DNA of 64,000 nucleotides from MFD01213-c1 sp963704405 (lineage in GTDB: Bacteria; Planctomycetota; Phycisphaerae; Tepidisphaerales; Tepidisphaeraceae), in assembly GCA_963704405.1 (NCBI GenBank), contig OY969903.1:1984001-2048000 (forward strand), written 5' to 3'. The notes beneath the pieces are model-generated. The model saw only the letters and a list, made by a program, of their open reading frames with translations, ran no database searches and was not told the DNA's origin. Shown in pieces: positions 1 through 8,987 of this stretch (position 1 is the stretch's first letter; each line of letters starts with the position of its first letter). Both the position numbers and the translations under genes were made by a program.

Positions 1-2923
1 TCGATCGATATGGGGTTGGAACCGGGAACGCCGCCGGAGAGCGTGATTTCCGGCGTGTCGGCAAACGCGGGTGCATGCAAATCGAGCTGGGTTGCGAATG
101 CAGCCGACCGCACCTTTGCCGAGCCATTGATCGGCTGATCCGTGTTGTTCCTTATTTTGAACCGCAACCCTTTTTCATCCTGATCGGCGCTGGCGATGAT
201 TTGCAGCGGCGGACGAATTTCAAACTGAATCGGCGCCCACCACGTAAAATCGCCCTGCTTCACCTTGGCAAACGCCGTCCGATTGCCGAACTGACCGACT
301 GGCACTGCCTGGAAGGCCGATGCATCCTTCTTCACATCCGAAAGAGCGTGCTGTGGATCGTAAACTTCAAGCAATTGGGCCGGCGACACCGAAGCTGTGA
401 ATGGTTGCCCCTTGGCGGCAACAGTTGCATTGGATACCGCCGGCAGCGCACCGTCCCATTGAATCGTGATCTCGTATCGTGGTGCGGCTTCCGCGGACAA
501 TTCGATCAAAGGTGTGGCGATCGCCGAGTCCACATTCGTCCATTTTGCAGCTTGTCCGTTGATCGTCACGATTGCCGCACCATCGCCGCGAGCAGCGCAT
601 TGCAGCCGCAGACGCATCGGCGCGGGAAACTTTGGTTCGATGATGAACGTTTCAGTTTGGGCGGATCGCTGATACGAAAAATTAAAATCCGTGTGCTTGA
701 TCGAAGCCCTCTCCCATTCCAGCGGAAATCCGGGCCGGATGAACAGCTCGCCCGCGAGCGAATCCGGATGGATGCCAAACAATCCTTCAATCAGAGTTCG
801 TGAAATCACGCCCGCAGGATCCGAAAAATCCCGTTGCGACTCGCGGCGATACGGATCGAAATACGAACTCATCGGCAGATTGCCCGGCGCGGTGCTCATA
901 AACATCACATCCAGCAGATCGCCTTTCAGCAGCGAAAATGCCTCGCGCGAGCGGCCCGCCTGCCACTGTGACAAAGCCGTATGGGCAACCTCCGCGCATA
1001 CGACGTTATTCGTCGACCACGCATAAGGCAGCCAGTGCGTTTCGGGGACCGTGAACAACTGTTCATCCGGCACACCCGGGCCGTGAACCGGAATATGCGG
1101 AATCTGCGAATCGATATAGCGGCCAAGCTGCCAGCTCTGGAAGTTGTCGGTGACTTCCGAATCGACACTGTGATAAACCGTCCACAATCCGGCGGCCGGG
1201 TGCGTCAATTGCAGCCCGAGCAAATCCTTAAACTCCGCAAACGATCCTTCTTCACTCATCCACAGATACTTCTGCATCGCCTTGAGAATGTCGGCGGCCT
1301 CCTTCTCATATGGCGCAGGATTTTCACCGATCAGCTTCGCGATCCGGGCGGCCATCTTGTTGTGGTAGTAGTTGTACGCGGACGCATGCGTCACACCGCC
1401 GCCTTCATATTGGAGATTATCGCTGGCCCAGATGCAGCAATACGCCTCATACAGTGGCAGCTTCTCCGCCCCAAACTCGCGCCGGAAGCATCGCCGCTCC
1501 CACGCCAGATGCCGCTCGATCACTGGCCACACCTGCTTCGCATACTTCAAATCCCCCGTCCATAACAGGTGCCGCAACATCACATCGATTGCCGACAGGT
1601 TCATGTCATAATGCGATTTGGACATGTCGCCATTGCTGTGCAGCATTGTGTAATCATCGCAACTGAGATTTCGCCTGGCATCCGGCGTGGCCTTTTCCGG
1701 AATATTTTCATCGGTGCTTTGTTTCGAAATCCAGTTCGACAGATGCTGCTCTGTTCGTTCATGCCAGCCCAGAGCATCGCCCATATAACCGCCGCGCCAA
1801 CCCAGAAGCTTGGTTCGCCAGGCGACCGCCCCGTGCATGAACGCATGACTCGTCGCATCCCAATCCCCATTAGCTGCAACGCACAGCGCCGCCGCGGCCG
1901 CGTTAATAAACGCATCCGGCGTATCAACAACAATCTTCTCCGCCACCTGCTTCCGCGCCGCCTCCGCCCGATCGAAAACGCCCTGCAATTCGTCCGCCTT
2001 ATACGCCGCGGCTAACTTGAAACCCTTGCCCGCGGTATCAGTCCCCTGCAAATCAGAAACGTGATAAGTCGTCGGCTCATCATTGCCGATGGCCGCCGCG
2101 CTCAACCGCTGCAACCCCAAAAAAACCGGCTCCCCCGATCGAATCGCAACTCGCCCCACCAACACCGGCGCCAGCGTCTTCCCCCCGCTGAATCGATAAG
2201 CTCCTTCGCCGATCCCCATCTTCCCCCATCTCCAATAGCCAGCTTTGAACCCGGCGGTGTAATTCCATCAATTACCGCCGGCTTCGCCTGCATCACAAAT
2301 CCGCGATCGTTCAAATTAAATTGATCCGCCTTGCAATATTCCGGCTTCAGCGCAAAGAACTGGCTCACCGGCAACCGCTCGCAACCCACATCTCCCCCGC
2401 GATTACCCCGATCGCCGTTTGCCCCGCCAAAGGCCCAAATCAATTCAACCGGCTGCGATCCCTCAGAAAGCTCCGCACGAACAATTAGGCCCTGCGTTTC
2501 GCTCATCGCCAGCGCCGTGATATTCAACTTCGCCCCATGAAGAAGCGGATCGCGAACGTCATACAGCAATGATCCCGGCCGATACCGCGTGACAATCGCC
2601 TCGGCATCGTTCAGCCATTTCGCATCATCACCCGCTTTAATCCCAAGCCGGAAATTTCCCCCGCGCCCCGGCACATATAACGAAAACTCCGGCACATCTC
2701 CCCCATCGATGCGGAACGCTGTATTGCAACAATAGAGCGGCCGATTAAATAGTTCCTTGCCGTTCTCAATAACAAAATCTGTCCCCTCCGGGTGATACCG
2801 CAGCGGCCGCGCGGTTGTCGCCACCAGCACGGGCTCTGCCGCCATCGATACAGCGCCTGAGAAAAGCAACGCCAATCCCGCCGCCAGATACCGATAAATT
2901 GCCCGCTCGATTGTCGTCCGCAT
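1..2923 (-). CDS. DUF4450-domain secreted protein, partial and frameshifted
   Basis: The start at 2923 is preferred because AGAAGG lies just upstream on the minus strand. It is followed by a hydrophobic signal-peptide stretch ending near AAEP. The next residues (RPLRYHPEGTDFVIENG, LFNRPLYCCNTAF) resemble the DUF4450 domain found in large exported, probably carbohydrate-active proteins. The frame breaks at about 2223-2227, inside a run of five C. Adding one base restores an open frame that continues without a stop to position 1, so the C-terminus lies outside the window. The middle part (HERTEQHLSNW, SCDDYTMLHSNGDMSKSHYD, WPVIERHLAWER) looks like an alpha/alpha-barrel glycosidase-type domain. 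That assignment is inferred. The family name is fairly secure, but substrate and activity are not known. Confidence 0.7.
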
Positions 2924-3122
2924 AACCACCTTCTCTAATTGTTTCCCGCCGCCCGGCCAGCGGTTTTCCAATCGTCGCCTAATTTGTCGCCGTCCAATAA
3001 TTCCTGCTTACGCTCTGCATAACGTTACCACGCCGTCCAGCATCGCGTTGTTCCACGTATAGCAATTAACCGACCTATCCAACCAGACGATGAAACGGGT
3101 GCAGCCTTAACTGCCAGAACAC

Positions 3123-4922
3123 ATGGAATCCGGTCCGCGCACCAATCTTCCCGACCACGACCCCCTCACCCACATCCCCTGGGACGAGCGGCGGAAGTCT
3201 CGTTTCGGCCTTCAGGGCAAGCTCATTCTCTCCTTCCTCGGCCTCATCACCATCGCGCTCGGCAGCAGTTGCTGGCTCTTCGCCACCCAAAGCAGCGAGC
3301 AGATGAGCGACATGATCGCCGAGCAGGCGCGGCTCGTAACCTACACCCTCTCCCTCGCCGCCGAGCCTTCCATGGCGGAAGGGCACACATCCGATCTTGA
3401 AAAAATGGGGCACGATCTGCTCAATACCCGCAACATCTTATATGTGGCGTTTCTCGATGCCGATCAAAAACCGATCATGCTCGCCAAGCGCTACGTCGAT
3501 TTCTCCTGGAACGATGTCAGCAAAATCGCAGCGGAAGAACAAGCCCTCCACCTGGTCTATCCCCGCACCTCCAAAGCCTACGGCGACTATGTCGATGTCT
3601 TTTCCCCCGTCGTCGGCAAGGTTCGGCCCATGTCAACAACGCAACCCGCCGCCCGAGCCCATTCTGCCGCGATCAATCATACCTTCGGCTATGTCATCGT
3701 CGGTGTATCGCTGGATCGCGAGCAGGCTCAACTCTACTGGGTCAACTGGATTGTCGCCGGCATCGGCCTGACCGTCGTCATCCTCAGCCTTCCCATCGCG
3801 TATCTTCTGGTCTATGGCATATTCAAACCCATCCGCCAGCTCGTTGACGCCACCCGGAAAATCTCCATCGGCCGCCTCGACGTTCGCGTGGAAATTGACC
3901 GCGATGACCTGATCGGCGAACTCGCCAACTCCTTCGACGAAATGGTCAGCCAGGTCCGCCAGCAGCGCGAAGATCTGGCCACCACCAACTACAAGCTCGC
4001 CGAAGCCAACAGCCGTCTCGCAGGCGCCAATGCCAAGCTCGAAGAATCCAATCGCGACCTCGAAACCAAGGTCTTCCAGCGCACCTCTCAGTTCGAATCA
4101 GCCAACCGCCGCCTCAGCGCTGAAATTGCCGAGAAGGAAGATTTCCTCCGCGCAGTTTCGCACGATCTCAATGCTCCGCTGCGCAATATCTCCGGCATGG
4201 TCAGCATGTTGCTCTCCAAGCACAAGGATAAGTTCGACGAAGAAATCACCCATCGCCTGGAGCGCGTCCAGAAAAACGTCCAGGTTGAAACCGACCTGAT
4301 TTCTGAATTGCTGGAGCTTTCCCGCATCAAGACGCGCCGCCAGCGTTTTGAAGTGATCGATGTCGAGGCGATCGTCCGGGATCTCAGCGGCGTATTCGAA
4401 GAAGACCTCCGCAGCCGCAAGATCCAGCTCACCATCGATACCCCGCTCCCCTCCCTCAGCGCCGAGCGCACCCGCATCCGGCAGGTTTTCCAGAACCTCA
4501 TCGACAATGCGATCAAGTACATGGGCGACGGCGCCACGCGCGAGATTCATGTCGGCTCTGCCATCACGCCCGATGAAATCGAATTTTACGTTCGCGACAC
4601 CGGAATCGGGATCGAACCGCAGGACATCGGTAAGGTCTTCCACGTCTTTCGCCGCGGCCGCAGCGCCGCTGCATCGGCTATCGCCGGCAAAGGCGTCGGT
4701 CTCTCCAGCGTCAAAAGCATCATCGAAACTTACAGCGGAGCGATCCGCGTCGAGAGCACGGTCGGCCAGGGGACGACCTTCCGGTTCACAATCGATCACA
4801 AGCACCTGTTCGACGGCACCGCGCCGCCGCACCAGTTGTCGGATAAGGAACTGCACGATTCATCAGAGGATGATGAGCCGGAATATCAAAACCCCGAAGC
4901 CCCCGACCGCCGGGCGGCCTGA
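3123..4922 (+). CDS. Membrane sensor histidine kinase (HAMP-HisKA-HATPase)
   Basis: Protein of 599 residues. A first membrane helix lies at about 33-55, a periplasmic sensor region at 56-205, and a second helix at 207-231. A HAMP segment follows to about 282, then a coiled coil to about 335. The H-box is SHDLNAPLRNI with phosphorylatable His347. The N-box is FQNLIDNAIKYMG, and the G boxes DTGIGI and GKGVGLSS are intact, so it should be an active autokinase. The H-box and following helix resemble phytochrome-type kinases, but there is no GAF or PHY light-sensing domain. The sensor region matches no family I recognise, so the signal is unknown. The receiver gene 53 bases downstream and the GGDEF gene after it are its likely partners. 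No clear ribosome-binding site precedes this ATG. Confidence 0.9.
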   Translation: MESGPRTNLPDHDPLTHIPWDERRKSRFGLQGKLILSFLGLITIALGSSCWLFATQSSEQMSDMIAEQARLVTYTLSLAAEPSMAEGHTSDLEKMGHDLLNTRNILYVAFLDADQKPIMLAKRYVDFSWNDVSKIAAEEQALHLVYPRTSKAYGDYVDVFSPVVGKVRPMSTTQPAARAHSAAINHTFGYVIVGVSLDREQAQLYWVNWIVAGIGLTVVILSLPIAYLLVYGIFKPIRQLVDATRKISIGRLDVRVEIDRDDLIGELANSFDEMVSQVRQQREDLATTNYKLAEANSRLAGANAKLEESNRDLETKVFQRTSQFESANRRLSAEIAEKEDFLRAVSHDLNAPLRNISGMVSMLLSKHKDKFDEEITHRLERVQKNVQVETDLISELLELSRIKTRRQRFEVIDVEAIVRDLSGVFEEDLRSRKIQLTIDTPLPSLSAERTRIRQVFQNLIDNAIKYMGDGATREIHVGSAITPDEIEFYVRDTGIGIEPQDIGKVFHVFRRGRSAAASAIAGKGVGLSSVKSIIETYSGAIRVESTVGQGTTFRFTIDHKHLFDGTAPPHQLSDKELHDSSEDDEPEYQNPEAPDRRAA

Positions 4923-4975
4923 AATAAATGAATGGCGTCATGGACGAGGCGGAGAAATTTAAACGCAGGAAAGTT

Positions 4976-5515
4976 ATGCCAAAAAACGCAAAATCGATCG
5001 AGGGAGAAATGGGAAAGGCCGCCCAATCTCAAAAGCAAAAGGCCGCCGCCTCCACCGCCTCCGAGCCCATTACCATCCTGCTGGTCGATGACGACATCGA
5101 CTGCCGCATGCTTGTCCGCGACGCCATCGCCGACAGCAAAGTCCGCAACGTCGTTTACGAAGTCTGCAACGCCGAAGAGGCATTGAAGTTCCTCTATCGC
5201 CAGCCGCCATACGCCAACGTCCCGCGGCCAGGTCTCATCTACCTCGACATCGAAATGCCCGGCATTGGTGGCATCGAATTGCTGAAGCGCATCAAATCAG
5301 ACGCCAGTCTCCGCGACATCACTGTCGTCATGATGACCGGCGTCTGCGATGAAAAACAGATGCGCATCGCCGCCGCCGCCGGCGCGAACAGCTACACCAT
5401 CAAGCCGGCCAACGCCGAGCAGTTCCTGAAAACCGTCGTCGACAGCACCAATTATTGGCTGACGATTCATCAGTATCCCGATCATCATTTACCCAAAGAA
5501 GCCTGCCGCCGATAA
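4976..5515 (+). CDS. Single-domain response regulator (Rcp1-like receiver)
   Basis: A stand-alone receiver of 179 residues from the ATG at 4976, which has AGGAAAG six bases upstream. An ATG at 4928 is possible but lacks such a site. After a low-complexity Lys/Ala/Ser N-terminus come the acidic pocket LLVDDD, phospho-acceptor Asp91 (YLDIEMPG), the switch threonine in VVMMTG and the lysine in TIKPAN. There is no output domain. Receivers of this Rcp1-like type usually act as phosphate shuttles for phytochrome-like kinases. The kinase gene immediately upstream has that kind of H-box, so the two probably form a pair. Phosphotransfer onward to the receiver-GGDEF protein is inferred from gene order only. 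Confidence 0.87.
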   Translation: MPKNAKSIEGEMGKAAQSQKQKAAASTASEPITILLVDDDIDCRMLVRDAIADSKVRNVVYEVCNAEEALKFLYRQPPYANVPRPGLIYLDIEMPGIGGIELLKRIKSDASLRDITVVMMTGVCDEKQMRIAAAAGANSYTIKPANAEQFLKTVVDSTNYWLTIHQYPDHHLPKEACRR

Positions 5516-5697
5516 CCATCAGGCCGATGCAGAAGTTTAAGGCCTGTGACGTCCAGTCAAGAGATCTGATTTGCACGGACCGTCAGATATATCGTAAGTA
5601 TTCCTTGTCAGTGAATTACCGCGGACTTTTGCGATGGCCCGGTGGAATCGGGTGTTTATTAAAGGACGCAAAAGCCCGAAGCAAACAGCTAGAAAGT

Positions 5698-6711
5698 GTG
5701 GGCCGGATTGTGGAACAGCTCAAACTGCTCATTATCGAGGATGACGCCGACCAGCGCGATCTCATCCGCGAAACGCTCGAAGATCATTTCGGCCGTGGCA
5801 CGGTCGTCGCGGTCGACGGTCGCCGCGCCGCGCTTGCCCAGGAATTGGATTCCTTCACCCTGATCCTCACTGACTACAATCTTTCCGACGGCTGCGGCAT
5901 GGATGTCCTGGAGGAAGTTAAGGCCCGCTGTAGCACCCCGGTTATCATGGTCACCGGCGAGAACGTCGGCCGCATCGCCGCCGAAGCCATCAGCCGCGGC
6001 GCCACCGACTACGTCGTCAAGGTCGGTGACTATCTCTACACCATTCCCCTCGTGATCGAAAAGAATCTCACCATGGCCAAGGTGAAGCGCGAAAACGAAA
6101 ATCTGCGGCAGCAGATCGAGCGAACCCTGCTTGAATTGCAATTCAAGAACGGTCAGTTGGAAGAATCCCTTCTCCGCGTTGAGCAGATGGCGGCCACCGA
6201 TCCGCTTACCGGGCTTTATAACCGCCGCCATTTCGGCAAGGTGCTCGATCAGCTCTTCGCCGAAGCGCAGCGCTTTGATACGGACCTGTCCTGCGTCATG
6301 ATTGACCTCGACGGATATAAGCAGCTCAATGACTCCCACGGCCACCAGATGGGCGACCAGCTCCTGGTGACTGCCGGCAAGGTCATCACCGCCAATCTCC
6401 GCCGCATGGACGTTGCCGCCCGCTACGGCGGCGACGAGTTCGTCGTCCTGCTCCCCCACGCCGACACGCCCGAAGCCGCCGGCGTTGCCCAGCGTATCCG
6501 CGACGATTACTACCAGGCCTCGGCCACCCTCCTCCGCAGCGGCGCCGGTGTCCGCATGTCCATTGGCATCGGCTCACTCAAAGCCAATAACCCCGTCGGT
6601 GCTGATCAACTCGTCGCGATGGCCGACCGCGCCCTCTACCGCGCCAAAGAAGCCGGAAGAAACCGGATCGCCGTCGCTGACGTCCTCACCACAGTTCCCG
6701 CTGTGGCATAA
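5698..6711 (+). CDS. Response regulator diguanylate cyclase (REC-GGDEF)
   Basis: A two-domain c-di-GMP synthase. The receiver (residues about 8-125) has acidic residues IIEDDA, phospho-acceptor Asp59 in LILTDYNLSDG, and TG and VKVG switch positions. A coiled coil (125-165) leads to a GGDEF domain with the intact active site RYGGDEF at about 242-248. The product-inhibition I-site RRMD (235-238) sits the canonical five residues upstream, so catalysis and feedback control should both be possible. The open frame extends upstream to 5455, overlapping the previous gene, but residues before 5698 do not resemble protein. I therefore chose the GTG at 5698. A GTG at 5710 is an alternative. It forms an operon-like row with the kinase and receiver. 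Confidence 0.9.
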   Translation: MGRIVEQLKLLIIEDDADQRDLIRETLEDHFGRGTVVAVDGRRAALAQELDSFTLILTDYNLSDGCGMDVLEEVKARCSTPVIMVTGENVGRIAAEAISRGATDYVVKVGDYLYTIPLVIEKNLTMAKVKRENENLRQQIERTLLELQFKNGQLEESLLRVEQMAATDPLTGLYNRRHFGKVLDQLFAEAQRFDTDLSCVMIDLDGYKQLNDSHGHQMGDQLLVTAGKVITANLRRMDVAARYGGDEFVVLLPHADTPEAAGVAQRIRDDYYQASATLLRSGAGVRMSIGIGSLKANNPVGADQLVAMADRALYRAKEAGRNRIAVADVLTTVPAVA

Positions 6712-6769
6712 GCCTCACCGACGACCAGCGGCCGTCCTTCCCTTCTCCGTCGCGCCTCACCTGCCTCCA

Positions 6770-6785
6770 CCACCATATTCAACGC
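6770..6785 (+). repeat. Isolated copy of the palindrome end sequence
   Basis: The 16 bases CCACCATATTCAACGC are identical to the outer right arm of the 120-bp palindrome at 13918-14037. Only one arm is present here, in the 139-base gap between the GGDEF gene and icd, so this could be a solo remnant or a chance fragment of a dispersed repeat. Confidence 0.5.
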
Positions 6786-6850
6786 CGTCATAAAAATCAG
6801 CGAAGAACACTCAACAATCGAGCCGCAACGTTTCTCGCCGCGATGTCCAC

Positions 6851-8188
6851 TCATCCCATATGCTTAATCATCTCACTCGCAAACTCACTGCACTTCACCT
6901 TCGTCGCCCCTTCCATCAGCCGCGCGAAATCATATGTCACCGTCTTCGCCCCGATAGCGCTCTCCAGGCTCTTCACGATCAGGTCTGCGACTTGCTGCCA
7001 TCCCAGATATTCAAACATCATCACGCCCGAAAGAATCACGCTCCCCGGGTTCACCAAATCCTGGTCGGCGTACTTCGGCGCAGTGCCATGCGTCGCCTCA
7101 AACACCGCATGTCCCGTCACATAATTGATATTCCCGCCGGGCGCAATCCCAATACCGCCAACCTGCGCCGCCAGCGCATCCGATAGATAATCGCCATTCA
7201 AATTCAGCGTGGCGATCACATCAAAATCCTCCGGCCTGGTCAGCACCTGCTGAAGCGTGATGTCCGCAATCGAATCCTTAATCACCAAACCGGCCCCCGG
7301 TTTCCCTTCCGGAATCTTGCACCAGGGTCCGCCATCGATTTCCACCGCCCCGAAATGCTGCTTCGCGACCTGATAACCCCAGTCGCGAAAGCCGCCTTCG
7401 GTGAACTTCATGATGTTCCCCTTGTGCACCAGCGTCACGCTCTTGCGTTTTTCCTTGATGGCGTAGCCGATCGCGCTATGAACCAGCCGCTCGGTGCCAA
7501 GATAGCTGACCGGCTTGATTCCCACGCCAACCTGCAACTGATCGATCTTGCGGGCCGGCGCGCCAATTTGTTCGAGTTGCTTCTGCCAGGTCTGTGCCGC
7601 TTCAAGCGATCCAAACCGAATCTTCGAAAACGACTTCGGATCAATCTGCTTGATGAACTCCAGAACTTTCTCCGCCTCCACCGTTCCCGCGGCGTACTCA
7701 ATGCCCGCATAAATATCTTCCGTATTCTCCCGGAAGATCACCATGTCCACTTTTTCCGGCCGCTTCACCGGGCTGGGCACGCCGGTGAAATATCGAACCG
7801 GCCGAAGACACACATAAAGATCAAGCATCTGCCGCAGCGCCACATTCAGCGACCGAATCCCACCGCCTACCGGTGTCGTCAGCGGCCCTTTAATCCCAAC
7901 CAGGAACTGCTGAAACGCCGGCACCGTATCTTCATGCAGCCACGAGTTGTACTTCTTAAAACTCTTCTCCCCTGCGAACACTTCCATCCATGCGATTTTC
8001 TTCTTCCCTTTGAAGACCTTCTCAACCGCCGCATCGAAAACGCGCACGCTTGCCCGCCAGATATCCGGACCGGTTCCGTCTCCTTCAATGAATGGAAGAA
8101 TCGGATGATCCGGAACATTCAATTTGCCATGAGAAATAGTGATGGCCTGGCCATTAGACGGGACGGTGACCTCTTTGAAAGTCGGCAC
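6851..8188 (-). CDS. icd: Isocitrate dehydrogenase (NADP-dependent type)
   Basis: Converts isocitrate to 2-oxoglutarate in the TCA cycle. The protein has 445 residues from the GTG at 8188, which has GAGGT about nine bases upstream. A longer open frame to 8296 adds 36 residues with no family likeness. Family landmarks include LPFIEGDGTGPDIW near the N-terminus, the isocitrate-binding loop GGGIRSLNVALRQ with its serine, VIFRENTEDIYAGIEY, VHKGNIMKFTEGGFRDWGY, and the C-terminal nucleotide-binding stretch HGTAPKYADQDLVNPGSVIL. These match the bacterial NADP enzyme. The gene stands alone, convergent with the GGDEF gene and divergent from the small membrane gene at 8637. Confidence 0.96.
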   Translation of the reverse strand: MPTFKEVTVPSNGQAITISHGKLNVPDHPILPFIEGDGTGPDIWRASVRVFDAAVEKVFKGKKKIAWMEVFAGEKSFKKYNSWLHEDTVPAFQQFLVGIKGPLTTPVGGGIRSLNVALRQMLDLYVCLRPVRYFTGVPSPVKRPEKVDMVIFRENTEDIYAGIEYAAGTVEAEKVLEFIKQIDPKSFSKIRFGSLEAAQTWQKQLEQIGAPARKIDQLQVGVGIKPVSYLGTERLVHSAIGYAIKEKRKSVTLVHKGNIMKFTEGGFRDWGYQVAKQHFGAVEIDGGPWCKIPEGKPGAGLVIKDSIADITLQQVLTRPEDFDVIATLNLNGDYLSDALAAQVGGIGIAPGGNINYVTGHAVFEATHGTAPKYADQDLVNPGSVILSGVMMFEYLGWQQVADLIVKSLESAIGAKTVTYDFARLMEGATKVKCSEFASEMIKHMG

Positions 8189-8636
8189 GGTTCGATACCT
8201 CGGGGTTGATGAAAACGGGGTAAAATTTGAGGCAATAAGACTAGGGCCAGACACGGGAGAGTGCAAGGACGTGAAATGTCTTGCTCGCTTACCCAATGCC
8301 GGCCAAAGCGACCAGAAAATCAGCCCACAGAGCTTGATTTCGCAACGATTAGAAACTTCACCCCGCCTCGCATTCCGTCGATGAACCCATTATCCAAACC
8401 GGACGTATGGTTCTCATCCTGGTGCATCAGGCCGCCCATGTCCGGAATTGGATGCGAAAAACCGGATGTTTTCGCTTGAAAATGGATTTTTATGCGGTAA
8501 TTTTTCTCTTTGTGATGCTTGTTCCGCGCCTGAATGGGCTTTGATCTCTGGGCAACTCGAACATTTAACCGTGGCTGCGTCGATCCGCGGGATTTCCCCG
8601 CGCTGGTCCCGCCGGTCACCTTTCGAGGCTTACTAT
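8189..8636. other. Divergent intergenic region icd / small membrane gene
   Basis: About 450 bases holding the upstream regions of two divergent genes. A T-rich stretch at about 8470-8520 (TTGAAA, then ATTTTTCTC) is the most promoter-like part, but no convincing -35/-10 pair is seen. Short open frames here have no ribosome-binding site or recognisable product. Confidence 0.4.
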
Positions 8637-8879
8637 ATGAAGCGTCTGCTGCCGAGCCGAATGGAATTGGCTGTGTTTTCCGTGCTGGCCGTCGTTTTCG
8701 CGACCATCGTGTCGCTCGGACAAGCTGCCCAGCATGACCTGTGGCTGGCCGGCCTCGCCGCGCCCCTGTTCATCTTCGCCGCAGTACTCGGCCTCCGCCG
8801 CAGCCCCCAATGGCAAGTCAGCGCCGAACAAGTCGCGATAGCGGTCGAAGTCGACCAAACCGCCGCGGACCGCGCCTGA
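8637..8879 (+). CDS. Small two-helix membrane protein, unknown
   Basis: An 80-residue protein from the ATG at 8637, which has GAGG about eight bases upstream. The longer frame starting at 8448 has a cysteine-rich N-terminus that does not look native. Two hydrophobic helices are visible: MELAVFSVLAVVFATIVSLG near the start and a second around LWLAGLAAPLFIFAAVLGL. A short polar tail rich in Val, Ala and acidic residues follows. No family is recognised. It may be a small inner-membrane protein. Codon use matches the neighbours. Confidence 0.55.
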   Translation: MKRLLPSRMELAVFSVLAVVFATIVSLGQAAQHDLWLAGLAAPLFIFAAVLGLRRSPQWQVSAEQVAIAVEVDQTAADRA

Positions 8880-8987
8880 ATCTATCCGCCAAAATGCCGC
8901 CTCCCCAACGATGTCACATTTGATCATAATGGGACATGCGCATTCAAAACGCGACACTTTTTCGAGTGCGATCGTCAACTCCAGGCT

